A program made the translations under genes and the position numbers. Positions 53,187-62,072 of a stretch of DNA of 64,000 bases are shown here, one piece after another (position 1 is the stretch's first letter; each line of letters begins with the position of its first letter). The notes under the pieces were generated by a model. That model worked only from the letters and a program-made list of their open reading frames with translations, did no database searches and had not been told where the DNA came from. Source of the DNA: Streptomyces spirodelae (lineage in GTDB: Bacteria > Actinomycetota > Actinomycetes > Streptomycetales > Streptomycetaceae); the NCBI RefSeq assembly GCF_017676385.1, contig NZ_JAFFZN010000003.1:1-64000 (forward strand), read 5' to 3'.

Positions 53187-54329
53187 GTGAACGACTCGGA
53201 GTACGAGGAACTCGTCGCGTCCCTGGGTGAGTCCGGTGCTCTCGGAGCGGGCTGGCGGGGTGCCTTTCTGCGCACCCCGCGCAGTCTCTTCGTCCCGGAG
53301 CGGATCTGGCTCGCGGCAGGCCCCAGCGGGTACCGGCAGATCACCGAGCGGGACGACCCCGAAGCGTGGCGGGCGACCGTGAACGCGGACGCACCAGTGG
53401 TGACGCAGCTCGATGACGGGGAAGAGTCCGGTCCGGGCGTCGCGACAAGTTCGGTCAGCATGCCTTCGCTGGTCGGCCGGATGCTCGCGCACCTCGATGT
53501 GCGCGACGGGACCCGGTTGTCCGTGCTGGAGATCGGCTCGGGCTGGACGACAGGGCTCCTGTGCTCGCGCGTGGGCGCGCGACGCGTCGTGTCCGTGGAG
53601 ATCGACCCGCAGGTGGCGGGACGTGCCCGTAAGGCGCTGGCGCTGGCCGGACACGCGCCCGTGCTCGTCGTCGGCGACGGAACGCGGGGGTTTCCCGAGC
53701 AGGCGCCGTACGACCGTGTGAGTTCCACAGCGGCGGTTCACCGCGTGCCCCCTGCCTGGGTGGCGCAGACGAAACCAGGCGGAGTGATCGTCACACCTTG
53801 GGGGACGCCCTTCTGCAACGCCGGTCTGTTGAAGCTGCACGTGCGTGAAGGGGAGGAAGCCGAGGGGCGGTTCGTGGACAGCGTGAGTTTCATGTGGGTA
53901 CGGGGGCAGCGGCCAGGCGCCCCGGCGGATGCGCCGCCCAGCGGCGAGGCCCGTTACGGCCCCTCCGCGATCAATCCGGAATCAGTGCTCGAATCCGTGC
54001 ACTCCGCGTTCGCCGTCGGGCTCCACCTCCCCACGGTGCGGTATCGCGTGGTGTGGGACGAGAGCGATCCGCGAACGACACGTCGGCTGGTGCTGTGGGA
54101 CGGCGACGGCTCACGGGCCACCGTGTTCCTCCACGACTGGAAGGCCACCGACACGGTGCGGCAGACCGGCCCCCGGAATGTGTGGGACGAGGCCACCGCC
54201 GCTCGCGGTTGGTGGGAGAGCGAGGGAGAGCCGGAGCTGACGCGCTTCGGGGTCACGGCCACGGCTGACACCCAGCACGTATGGCTGGATCGGCCCAGCC
54301 GGGTCGTCAGCACGTGGCGGGTCAGCTGA
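53187..54329 (+). CDS. PIMT-like O-methyltransferase with C-terminal extension
   Basis: 380 residues from a GTG at 53187. The N-terminal 210 residues match protein-L-isoaspartate methyltransferase: VATSSVSMPSLVGRML (substrate side), SAM motif I VLEIGSGWTTG (113-123), VVSVEID (134-140), VVGDGTRGFPEQAPYDRV, and KPGGVIVTPWGT. Housekeeping PIMTs are about 210 residues. The extra 170 here resemble the extension seen in RiPP-modifying PIMT homologues (graspetide, lanthipeptide, imiditide, pamtide types). No ATP-grasp or lanthionine gene is in the window. The end overlaps the converging gene by 8 nt. Confidence 0.9.
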   Translation: MNDSEYEELVASLGESGALGAGWRGAFLRTPRSLFVPERIWLAAGPSGYRQITERDDPEAWRATVNADAPVVTQLDDGEESGPGVATSSVSMPSLVGRMLAHLDVRDGTRLSVLEIGSGWTTGLLCSRVGARRVVSVEIDPQVAGRARKALALAGHAPVLVVGDGTRGFPEQAPYDRVSSTAAVHRVPPAWVAQTKPGGVIVTPWGTPFCNAGLLKLHVREGEEAEGRFVDSVSFMWVRGQRPGAPADAPPSGEARYGPSAINPESVLESVHSAFAVGLHLPTVRYRVVWDESDPRTTRRLVLWDGDGSRATVFLHDWKATDTVRQTGPRNVWDEATAARGWWESEGEPELTRFGVTATADTQHVWLDRPSRVVSTWRVS

Positions 54330-56607
54330 GGGGTTCCGGGGCGGGGCCCGGCTCGACGGGGGCGGGCGGGGCTTCCCCTGCGGCTTCGGCTTCCTCCGGG
54401 GTGGGGACCCGGCGGCGTTCGGCCAGGGGGACGACGGGAGGGAGCGCGTCCAGGGGCTCCCCCAACAGCGCGTGGCGGACGACGCGTTCGGCGGCGCGGC
54501 CGTCGTCCCAGGGGCAGAAGCGGGCGCGGAAGGCGCTCCGCAGGGCGCGGGCTTCGGGTCCGCGCCAGGTACCGCTGCGGAAGACGGCCGTCAGCTCGTC
54601 CTCGGTGCGGGTGACGGGTCCAGGGGTCTCGCCGGGGCGGCCGGAGAGCAGGTCGAAGTAGACGCCCCGGGTGTCGCGGTAGCTCTCCCAGTCGGGTGCG
54701 TGGACGACCAGGGGCCGGTCGAGGTTGGCGTAGTCGAACATCAGGGACGAGTAGTCCGTGATCAGCGCGTCGGCGGCCAGGCACAGGTCTTCCACCGAGG
54801 GGTGGCGGGAGACGTCCCGCACCAGTCCACGTGCGTGAAGGTCGCGCAGTGCGCTGTCGCGTCCGTAGTAGTAGTGCGTACGCACCAGCAGCACGTACTC
54901 CTCGCCGAGCCCGGCGCTGAGCCGTTCCAGGTCGAGGCGGGGGACGAAGCCCTTGCGGTAGTCGCGGGCCGTGGGCGCGTACAGCAGGGCGGTCCGGCCG
55001 CGCGGGATGCCCAGCCGGGCGCGCACGGCGGCGATCTCCTCGGCGGTGGCGGTCGCGAACCGGTCGTTGCGCGGGTAGCCGGCCGGCAGGTCCGTGTAGC
55101 CGCAGGGGAAGACGCGGTCCCACACCTCGGCCGAGTGCGGGTTGGCGGTGACACTCACATCCCACCGGGCCACCCGGCGCAGCAGCTTGCCGAAGTCCAT
55201 CTGGGCTGCGGCCGGGTAGGGCTGCTGGTCCAGGCCCATCGTCTTGAGCGGGGTGCCGTGGTGGGTCATCACATGCACCTGGCCCGGCCGATTGACCAGG
55301 TGGTCGGGGAAGTTGACGTTGTTGACGAAGTACCGGGCGCGGGCGAGCATCCGCCAGTAGCGCCGGGAGCCGGGCACAACGTGGTCGGTGCCCGGCGGCA
55401 GCGCGGGGACGGCGTCCTTGCGTACCACCCATACGCTGCGCACGTGCGGCGCCAGCTCGCGCGCCTTGGCCTCGATCGCCTGCGGATTGCAGGCCACCCC
55501 CCGGTGCCAGTACGCGGAGTAGAGGGCCACGTCCGGGTGGAGCGGCAGCAGCCGCTGGAGTGCGTAGTAGAGACCGTGGAAGGCGCGGGCCACATGGGGG
55601 CGGGCGGCGCGGGCGGAGCGCCGGGCGAGTCCGGCGGCGCGGCGTACCGTCTCCCGCGCGGCGAACAGCGTGTAGCTGTTGTGGGCGAGCAGCCGGCAGT
55701 CGCGGGCCCGGCGGCGCGGCGGGGTGAAGCCGGGGGGTATGTGGTCGCGGTAGAGGCGGGCCGCCTGCCGGAAGAAGGCGCGCCGGTCGGCGGGGCGCAC
55801 CCGGTCCCGGCGCCGTATGCAGAAGATCAGGTGTGTCACCGCGCGTTCGAACAGCAGCGGGCGGTGTGCCGCCAGTTCGGGGCGGCGCTCCAGGAAGGCG
55901 AACAGGGAGGCGTACTGCGGGAAGATGTCGAAGTGCCGGCGCCCGGGGGAGCGGGTTATGGCGCCCTGGTGCCGCTGTCGGTAGTCGACGCAGACGCGCG
56001 GCAGGCAGCCGATGGACTCCGCGCACACCAGTGCCTCGTTCGACAGCGGTGCGTCCTCGTAGAGCCCGGGCTCGAAGCGCAGCCCCTCGCGCAGGTAGAA
56101 CTCGCGGCGGTACGCCTTGTTCCAGGCGACGTGGAAGAGGGTGAGCAGTTCGGGGTTCTCCGCCACGGTGAAGGTCTGGGTGCCTACGGCGGCCAGTTGT
56201 CCGCCGTAGGAGCTGACCTCGGTGTGCCCGTCCCAGTAGGAGCGCTGGTGGTCGAAGATCAGTACGTCCGGGTGGCCGCAGGCGGTCAGTTGCCGGTCGA
56301 TCGCGTCCAGCGCGCCGGGCAGATAACTGTCGTCGCTGTCGAGGAAGAGCAGGTAGTCGCCGTGCGCGTGCTCGACGCCGGTGTTGCGGGCCCGGCCCAG
56401 TCCCACGTTCTCGGGCAGATGCAGCACCCGTACGCGCGGGTCACGCGCCCCGTATTCGTCGAGTATCGCGCCGCTGTGGTCGGGTGAGCGGTCGTCGACG
56501 GCTATGAGCTCGAAGTCGGTGAAGGACTGGCCGAGCACCGAGTCGAGGCACTCGCGCAGGTAGCCCTGGACCTTGAACACCGGTACGACGACGCTGAAGC
56601 GGGGCAT
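54322..56607 (-). CDS. GT2 + CDP-glycerol phosphotransferase fusion (downstream copy)
   Basis: 761 residues from the ATG at 56607. Residues 1-230 are GT2: MPRFSVVVPVFKVQGYLRECLDSV, LIAVDDRSPD, YLLFLDSDDSYLPGAL. Residues 360-735 are TagF-like: LYSAYWHRGVACNPQAIEAKAREL, MTHHGTPLKTMGLD, LLYAPTARDYRKGF and LITDYSSLMFDYANLDRP. Bifunctional enzymes of this build make teichoic-acid-type chains at the inner membrane. It starts inside the 3' end of its paralogue (106-nt overlap) and ends 8 nt inside the methyltransferase gene. Confidence 0.92.
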   Translation of the reverse strand: MPRFSVVVPVFKVQGYLRECLDSVLGQSFTDFELIAVDDRSPDHSGAILDEYGARDPRVRVLHLPENVGLGRARNTGVEHAHGDYLLFLDSDDSYLPGALDAIDRQLTACGHPDVLIFDHQRSYWDGHTEVSSYGGQLAAVGTQTFTVAENPELLTLFHVAWNKAYRREFYLREGLRFEPGLYEDAPLSNEALVCAESIGCLPRVCVDYRQRHQGAITRSPGRRHFDIFPQYASLFAFLERRPELAAHRPLLFERAVTHLIFCIRRRDRVRPADRRAFFRQAARLYRDHIPPGFTPPRRRARDCRLLAHNSYTLFAARETVRRAAGLARRSARAARPHVARAFHGLYYALQRLLPLHPDVALYSAYWHRGVACNPQAIEAKARELAPHVRSVWVVRKDAVPALPPGTDHVVPGSRRYWRMLARARYFVNNVNFPDHLVNRPGQVHVMTHHGTPLKTMGLDQQPYPAAAQMDFGKLLRRVARWDVSVTANPHSAEVWDRVFPCGYTDLPAGYPRNDRFATATAEEIAAVRARLGIPRGRTALLYAPTARDYRKGFVPRLDLERLSAGLGEEYVLLVRTHYYYGRDSALRDLHARGLVRDVSRHPSVEDLCLAADALITDYSSLMFDYANLDRPLVVHAPDWESYRDTRGVYFDLLSGRPGETPGPVTRTEDELTAVFRSGTWRGPEARALRSAFRARFCPWDDGRAAERVVRHALLGEPLDALPPVVPLAERRRVPTPEEAEAAGEAPPAPVEPGPAPEPLS

Positions 56608-58913
56608 GACCACCAGTCCTTCACTGCGAGGGGGGCGGGAGTCGGGAGGGGCTCGGGGGTGCCGGACGGGCGGCCGGGCGCGGGCGCGGGCCGCCGCTCG
56701 GCGAGCGGGACGACAGGAGGGGACGCGGCCGCGACGACGGGACCGCCGCCGGTGGCAGGCGCCTCGCCGAGGAAGACGTGCCGCACCACGCGCTCGGCCG
56801 CGTGGCCGTCGTCCCAGGGGCAGAACCGCTGCCGGAAAGCGGCTCGCAGGGCGCGGGCGTGCTCGGTGGCGTAGGCGCCGGTTGCGAGGATGTCGATCAG
56901 TTCGTCGTCGCCGCGTGCCACGGGCCCCGGCGCCATGGTCGTCACATCGAAGTAGGTGCCGCGCGCCTCGCGGTAGGTCTCCCAGTCGGGTGCGTGGACG
57001 ACCAGCGGACGGTCGAGGTTGGCGTAGTCGAACATCAGGGACGAGTAGTCGGTGACCAGCACGTCCGAGGCCAGGCACAGTTCCTCGACCGAGGGATGGG
57101 CGGTCACATCGATCAGCCCGCCGGGCGGCTCGCACGGCAACCCCTCGCCGGCGAGGAAGTAGTGCGAGCGGACGAGGACGACGAAGGACGGTCCCAGCGC
57201 CGCCACCAGCCGTGCCAGGTCGAGGCGGGGCTGCCTGCCGGGCTGGTGATCGCGGTGGGTGGGCGCGTACAGCACGGCCGTCACCCGGTCGGGGATGGCG
57301 AGTTCCGCGCGGACACGGGCGACGTCGGCGGCGGTGGCGGTGTGGAAGACGTCGTTGCGCGGGTGACCGAACTCCAGTGTGGTGTACGGGGAGGGGTAGG
57401 CGCGCTCCCACACCAGGGTGGAGTGCGGGTTGCCGGAGAGGCTGTAGTCCCAGCGGTCGGTGTGCTCCAGCAGCCGTGCGAAGTCCATGCCGTCCGCGGC
57501 GGCCGGGTAGGCCAGCAGATCGAGCCCCATGTGCTTGAGCGGGGTGCCGTGGTGGGTCTGCAGGAGCGTCTGGCCGTGCCGTTTGCGGTAGCGGTGCGGG
57601 AGGTTGACGTTGCTGACCAGGAACCGGGCGCGGGCCAGCGCGGTCCAGTACGCCGCCGAGTCCGGCCGCAGGTGCCGTACGCCGGGCGGCAGGGTGGGCG
57701 CGTACGCGGGGTCGCATATCCACGCCGTGCGGATGCCGGGGACCAACTCGCGCGCCTTCGCCTCGACGGCCGCCGGGTTGCAGGAGTAGCCGCGGCCCCA
57801 GTACGCGGAGAAGACGGCGAGGTCCGGGTCGAGGGGGCGGCACCGCTGAAGGCGGTAGTACGCGTGCAGCGCCGCCTTGCGCAGCAGGGAGCGCACCGGG
57901 CGCAGCCGGGCGCTCATCGCGCGGTGCGCCCGCCCGGCGTGCGAGAGCAGCCGGAAGACGCGGTGCGTGCCGCACCGCACCAGCAGCCGGCGCAGCCGCC
58001 GGGCGGACGTGTCGGGCGGCCCGGCCACGCCGGGTGCGGGCCGGTGGCGGCGGCAGGAGTCCCGTGCGCGGCGCATGAACTCCGCGCGGGCCGAGCGGGG
58101 CAGCCGTGCGGGGCTGCTGTGGATGGTCGCGAAGTGGTCGGTCATCCGCTGGTGCAGATGGGGGCGCCAGCGCTCCAGCTCGGGCCGGGCTGCCAGGAAG
58201 GCGAACAGCCTGTCGTACTGTTCGAAGACCTCGAAGTGGCCGTGCCCCGTCGTCGTCAGGATGCTGCCGCCGCGCCGCTGCCGGTAGTGCACGCACACCC
58301 GCGGCAGCGTGGCGAGGGTGCGCGCGGTGAGCAGCACGGGGAAGGACCAGGGGGTGTCCTCGTATCTGCCGGGCGGGAACGTCAGGTTCTCGCGGAGCAG
58401 GAAGTCGCGGCGGTAAGCCTTGGCCCACGCGAAGGCGGGCAGCCGCAGCAGCTCGGGGCGGTCGGCGATGGTGCCGACGGCGGGCCCGGTGCCGTCGGCC
58501 AGCAGGTCGGGGTGGGCCGCCGGGCCGAGGGAGCCGTCCCAGTAGGCGGGCGCGAAGTCGAACACCAGTACATCCGGATCGCTGGTCGCCGACAGTCGCT
58601 CGGCCAGCGCGCGCAGGGTGCCCGGGGCCATGGTGTCGTCGCTGTCGAGGTAGAGGACGTAGTCGCCGCGGGCGCGTGCGGTGCCGGTGTTGCGGGCCGG
58701 ACCCAGTCCGCCGTTCTGCGCCAGATGGATGACGGTCACCCGTGGGTCGGCGGCGGCGTATGCGTCCAGGATCTCTCCGCAGGAGTCGGGGGAGTGGTCG
58801 TCGACGCCGATCAGCTCGAAGTCCCCGAAGCACTGGCCCAGTACGGAGTCGAGGCACTCGTGCAGGTACGCCTGCACCCGGTGGACGGGCACGATCACGC
58901 TGAAACGGGGCAT
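56502..58913 (-). CDS. GT2 + CDP-glycerol phosphotransferase fusion (upstream copy)
   Basis: 803 residues from the ATG at 58913. Same architecture as its neighbour: GT2 (MPRFSVIVPVHRVQAYLHECLDSVLGQ; YVLYLDSDDTMAPGTL), then TagF-like (VFSAYWGRGYSCNPAAVEAKAREL; LQTHHGTPLKHMGLDLL; VTDYSSLMFDYANLDRP). The last 35 or so residues, Ser/Ala-rich, are an out-of-frame reading of the downstream gene's start. This overlap probably couples translation of the pair. Together with the gene at 26710, this region has three CDP-glycerol-transferase-type enzymes. Confidence 0.92.
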   Translation of the reverse strand: MPRFSVIVPVHRVQAYLHECLDSVLGQCFGDFELIGVDDHSPDSCGEILDAYAAADPRVTVIHLAQNGGLGPARNTGTARARGDYVLYLDSDDTMAPGTLRALAERLSATSDPDVLVFDFAPAYWDGSLGPAAHPDLLADGTGPAVGTIADRPELLRLPAFAWAKAYRRDFLLRENLTFPPGRYEDTPWSFPVLLTARTLATLPRVCVHYRQRRGGSILTTTGHGHFEVFEQYDRLFAFLAARPELERWRPHLHQRMTDHFATIHSSPARLPRSARAEFMRRARDSCRRHRPAPGVAGPPDTSARRLRRLLVRCGTHRVFRLLSHAGRAHRAMSARLRPVRSLLRKAALHAYYRLQRCRPLDPDLAVFSAYWGRGYSCNPAAVEAKARELVPGIRTAWICDPAYAPTLPPGVRHLRPDSAAYWTALARARFLVSNVNLPHRYRKRHGQTLLQTHHGTPLKHMGLDLLAYPAAADGMDFARLLEHTDRWDYSLSGNPHSTLVWERAYPSPYTTLEFGHPRNDVFHTATAADVARVRAELAIPDRVTAVLYAPTHRDHQPGRQPRLDLARLVAALGPSFVVLVRSHYFLAGEGLPCEPPGGLIDVTAHPSVEELCLASDVLVTDYSSLMFDYANLDRPLVVHAPDWETYREARGTYFDVTTMAPGPVARGDDELIDILATGAYATEHARALRAAFRQRFCPWDDGHAAERVVRHVFLGEAPATGGGPVVAAASPPVVPLAERRPAPAPGRPSGTPEPLPTPAPLAVKDWWSCPASASSYRCSRSRATCASASTRCSASPSPTSSS

Positions 58914-58996
58914 TTGCGAGTCCCGGGTTCGACGGTTGGCTCCGCCTCGATTTATCCCATATGGGGCGCATCGCCACATCTTGGCGCCGCGTCCTC

Positions 58997-59029
58997 AGGG
59001 GCGCGGGGAACTGCGCGCGTAGCCACGCC
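58997..59029 (+). repeat. Dispersed intergenic repeat, module A, copy 2
   Basis: Carries GGGGCGCGGGGAACTGCGCG and a TAGCCACGCC end, as at 26444-26476. Lies in the 182-nt gap between the converging-side start of the TagF-like gene (58913) and the dprE2 stop (59096), so it may act as the dprE2 terminator. Confidence 0.8.
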
Positions 59030-59095
59030 GAACCCGCAGCCTGCGACGGAGAGAAAGGGGCAGCCCCTACCCAGCACGAACCGCCGGGCGAGCCC

Positions 59096-59869
59096 TCAAC
59101 CCGGCAGGCGGCGGAAGAGGGCGCGCGGGAGATGGCGCAGCACGCTCATCACGGGCCCCAACGCCGCCGGCACCCACACCACCGGCGCCCGACGCCGCAC
59201 CCCGTGCTCGATCGCCTCCGCGACAGCGCTCGGCGTCGTGGCCAGCGGGGCCGGCGCGCGCCCCGCCGTCATCCGGGTGTGCACGAAACCGGGCCGCACC
59301 ACCAGCACCTGCACCCCGGTACCGCGCAGGGCCTCCCCCAGGCCCTGCGCAAAGGCGTCCAGCCCCGCCTTGCTGGAACCGTAGATGAAGTTCGCCCGCC
59401 GGGCCCGCTCGCCCGCGACCGACGAGAGCACCACCAGCGAGCCGTGCCCCTGGGCGCGCAGCCCCTTGGCGCACACCAGCCCGGAGGAGACGGCGCCGGT
59501 GTAGTTCGTCCGGGTGACGCGCACGGCGGCCATCGGGTCCTGTTCGTCGGCGTGCTGATCGCCCAGGACGCCGAAGGCGAGCAGGACGAGATCGATGTCG
59601 CCCTCGGCGAAGACCTTCTCCAGCACCTCCTCGTGCGTCTCGGGCGCGAGCGCGTCGAACGGGACCGTACGGACGGCGACCTCCGCGCCGTGTGCCGCCG
59701 CCTCGTCGCGCAGCCCGGCCGCGGCCGAGTCCAGCCGGGAGCCGGGACGCCCCGCGAGCCAGACGGTGCGGGCGCGACGGGCCATGAAACGGCGCACGGT
59801 CGCCAGCGCGATCTCGGAGGTGCCGCCCAGCACGAGCAGCGACTGCGGGGAACCGAAGGCGTCCTTCAT
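59096..59869 (-). CDS. dprE2: Decaprenylphosphoryl-2-keto-ribose reductase DprE2
   Basis: 257 residues from the ATG at 59869 (MKDAFGSPQSLLVLGGTSEIALATVRRF). Short-chain dehydrogenase: GGTSEIA cofactor loop, VVLSSVAGERARRANFIYGSSKAGLDAFAQGL with the YxxxK pair. With DprE1 it epimerises decaprenylphosphoryl-ribose to decaprenylphosphoryl-arabinose. It follows dprE1 by 22 nt with the same order as in mycobacteria. Confidence 0.93.
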   Translation of the reverse strand: MKDAFGSPQSLLVLGGTSEIALATVRRFMARRARTVWLAGRPGSRLDSAAAGLRDEAAAHGAEVAVRTVPFDALAPETHEEVLEKVFAEGDIDLVLLAFGVLGDQHADEQDPMAAVRVTRTNYTGAVSSGLVCAKGLRAQGHGSLVVLSSVAGERARRANFIYGSSKAGLDAFAQGLGEALRGTGVQVLVVRPGFVHTRMTAGRAPAPLATTPSAVAEAIEHGVRRRAPVVWVPAALGPVMSVLRHLPRALFRRLPG

Positions 59870-59891
59870 GGGTGCTCCTGAAAGAGAAGGG

Positions 59892-61319
59892 TCACAGCGC
59901 CAGCCGCCGTGCCAGGTCCGAGGTGAAGACACCGCGCGGGTCCAGCCGCGCGCGCAGCGCCCGGAAGTCGTCCAGTCGCGGGTACATCGCGGGCACCAGT
60001 TCCGGCCGCATCCGCGCGTCCTTGGCCAGATACAGCCGCCCGCCCGCGACGGCGACCTCCTCGTCCAGCAGGTCGAGGAAGTCCCCGAGCCCCGGCAGCC
60101 CTGCCGGGATGTCCAGCGCCAGCGTCCAGCCCTCCGCGGGGAAGGAGAGCCAGCCCGGGTCCCCGGGGCCGAAGCGCTTGAGCACGGCGAGGAAGGAGGG
60201 GCAGGAGCGACGCGAGATCAGCCGCACGATGCGGCGCAGCGCGTCGTCGTGCTCGTGTCCCACCACGCACTGCCACTGCACGAAGCCCGCGCTGCCGTAG
60301 ACCCGGTTCCAGTGCGGCACCCCGTCCAGCGGGTGGAAGAACGAGGCGAGCCGCTGGAGTTCGCCCCTGCGGCGGCGCGGGGCCTTGTGGTACCAGAGCT
60401 TGTTGAACGCCGTGACGGTACTGCCGCGCAGCAGCCCGCCCGGGACGGTACGGGGCGGGGGCGGCAGCCGTCCCGGACGGAAGGCCAGCGGGTCCCGCCG
60501 GGCCGCGCGCACCAGCCTGCCCCGGGCCGCCCGCCCCTCCAGTGCTTCCAGGGGCGCGTGGTCGCCGCGCGTGAGCACCGCGCGCCCGGCTGCCATACCG
60601 CGCGCCAGCAGGTCGATCCAGGCGACCGAGTAGCGGTAGCGGTCGTCGGTGGCGGCCAGCGTGGCCAGCAGCGAGTCCAGATCGGGCAGCCGCTCGGTGT
60701 CCACCGTCATCAGCGACGTCTCCACCGGCAGCAGCCGGATCGTGGCGCTCAGCACCAGTCCGGTCAGCCCCATACCGCCGGCCGTGGCGTCGAACAGTTC
60801 GCTGCCGGGCACCACCTCGCGCACCTGCCCGTCCGCCGTCAGCAGCTCCAGGGAGCGCACATGGCGGGTGAAGGAGCCGGAGACGTGGTGGTTCTTGCCG
60901 TGGATGTCGGCGCCGATCGCGCCGCCGACCGTCACATAGCGGGTCCCCGGCGTGACGGGGACGAACCAGCCCAGCGGCAGCAGCCCCGTCATCAGCCGGT
61001 GCAGGCTGACCCCGGCCTCACAGGTGACCGTCCCCTCCACCGCGTCGATCGACAGCACCCGGTCAAGACCGGTGGTCTCCACGACGGTGCCGCCCGCGTT
61101 CTGCGCCGCGTCCCCGTAGGCCCGTCCCAGCCCGCGCGCGATGCTGCCGCGCGCCCCGCACGCCAGTACGGCCTCGACCGCCTGCTGCCGGGTGCGCGGC
61201 CGCAGCACCCGGGCGCCGGTCGGTGCCGTCCTGCCCCAGCCGGTCAGCAGCCGGGCGGTCCGGTCGGGGGGCGCGGCCTGCGGTGCGGGCGCGTCGCGCC
61301 GGGTGTGCTGAGCGGGCAT
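59892..61319 (-). CDS. dprE1: Decaprenylphosphoryl-ribose oxidase DprE1
   Basis: 475 residues from the ATG at 61319. FAD-binding type 4 fold (SIARGLGRAYGDAAQNAGGTVVETTGLDRVLSID; TVGGAIGADIHGKNHHVSGSFTRHV), and a substrate part ending GRLYLAKDARMRPELVPAMYPRLDDF. It oxidises C2' of decaprenylphosphoryl-ribose. At the place of mycobacterial Cys387 (PGWNIC) the sequence is EGWTLA with Ala401 (codon 60117-60119), so the covalent benzothiazinone target is absent. Divergent from the PAP2 gene. Confidence 0.95.
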   Translation of the reverse strand: MPAQHTRRDAPAPQAAPPDRTARLLTGWGRTAPTGARVLRPRTRQQAVEAVLACGARGSIARGLGRAYGDAAQNAGGTVVETTGLDRVLSIDAVEGTVTCEAGVSLHRLMTGLLPLGWFVPVTPGTRYVTVGGAIGADIHGKNHHVSGSFTRHVRSLELLTADGQVREVVPGSELFDATAGGMGLTGLVLSATIRLLPVETSLMTVDTERLPDLDSLLATLAATDDRYRYSVAWIDLLARGMAAGRAVLTRGDHAPLEALEGRAARGRLVRAARRDPLAFRPGRLPPPPRTVPGGLLRGSTVTAFNKLWYHKAPRRRRGELQRLASFFHPLDGVPHWNRVYGSAGFVQWQCVVGHEHDDALRRIVRLISRRSCPSFLAVLKRFGPGDPGWLSFPAEGWTLALDIPAGLPGLGDFLDLLDEEVAVAGGRLYLAKDARMRPELVPAMYPRLDDFRALRARLDPRGVFTSDLARRLAL

Positions 61320-61421
61320 GAACGTGACGGTAAGGGCCGTGAGATGCAACGGAGGGGAAGCCGTGCCCGCGTGGTTCGTCCGTGTCGCTGAAAGGGTGAA
61401 AGGGCGGGTGTCGGATCGTAT

Positions 61422-62072
61422 GTGGACCGGTGGCGGCAGGGGGCGCGGCAGAGTCGGACCGTGGCAGCGAGAACGGCCCGACGATGGGGGCAGTGGGAAC
61501 GGCGGCTGTTGTGCGCCTTGGGCGACTGCGCGGCGGACGCCCGGGTGGCCGGTGCGGCACGCGCCCTGTCGTGGAGCGGAGAGCACGCCGCCGTCTGGCT
61601 CCTGGTCGGGCTCGCCGGCGCCGCCACCGACCGTACGCAGCGGGAGCGCTGGCTCAAGGGCACCGCGCTCGTAGGCGCCGCGCACCTGGCCAGCATGGGG
61701 CTCAAGCGGGTCGTGCGCCGCCCGCGCCCCAGCCTGGCCGGCCGCGCCCCGCTGGTACGGACGGCGGGTGCGCACTCCTTCCCCAGCTCGCACGCCGCCT
61801 CGGCGAGCGCGGCGGCACTGGTACTGGGCGGCCTGCGGCCGGGCTCGTCGGCCGGGCTGCGGCCGGGTTCTCCGGGTGGGCTGCGGCCGGGTTCTCCCGG
61901 CGGGCTGCCGCTGGGGACGCCGCTGGCCGCGCTGGCCGGGCTGATGTGCGTCTCCCGGCTGGTCGTCGGTGTCCACTACCCCTCGGACGTGCTCGCGGGT
62001 GCGGCGCTGGGCGCGCTGACCGCCCGGCTGGGCACCCGCGAGACGGGGAAGAGGGGGCGGCCGGATGGCTGA
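61422..62072 (+). CDS. PAP2-family phosphatase (DPPR phosphatase candidate)
   Basis: 216 residues from a GTG at 61422. PAP2 motifs: KRVVRRPRP, PSSHAASA and SRLVVGVHYPSDVLAG. The Mtb counterpart next to ubiA (Rv3807c) is thought to remove the 5'-phosphate from decaprenylphosphoryl-5-phosphoribose, which fits the neighbours here. An insert of GLRPGSPG repeats (about residues 137-160) separates motifs 2 and 3. It overlaps the next gene by 8 nt. Confidence 0.9.
   Translation: MDRWRQGARQSRTVAARTARRWGQWERRLLCALGDCAADARVAGAARALSWSGEHAAVWLLVGLAGAATDRTQRERWLKGTALVGAAHLASMGLKRVVRRPRPSLAGRAPLVRTAGAHSFPSSHAASASAAALVLGGLRPGSSAGLRPGSPGGLRPGSPGGLPLGTPLAALAGLMCVSRLVVGVHYPSDVLAGAALGALTARLGTRETGKRGRPDG
61830..61901 (+). 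repeat. 24-bp in-frame tandem repeat, three units
   Basis: Units at 61830, 61854 and 61878 (GGGCTGCGGCCGGGTTCTCC core) encode GLRPGSPG repeats inside the PAP2 enzyme, between two catalytic motifs. Confidence 0.9.

Noticed and set aside
53187-54329. Reading the methyltransferase as part of an ATP-grasp (graspetide) cluster
   Set aside because: No ATP-grasp gene lies in the window, and the neighbours on both sides are wall and regulator genes, so the peptide and methyltransferase appear to stand alone.
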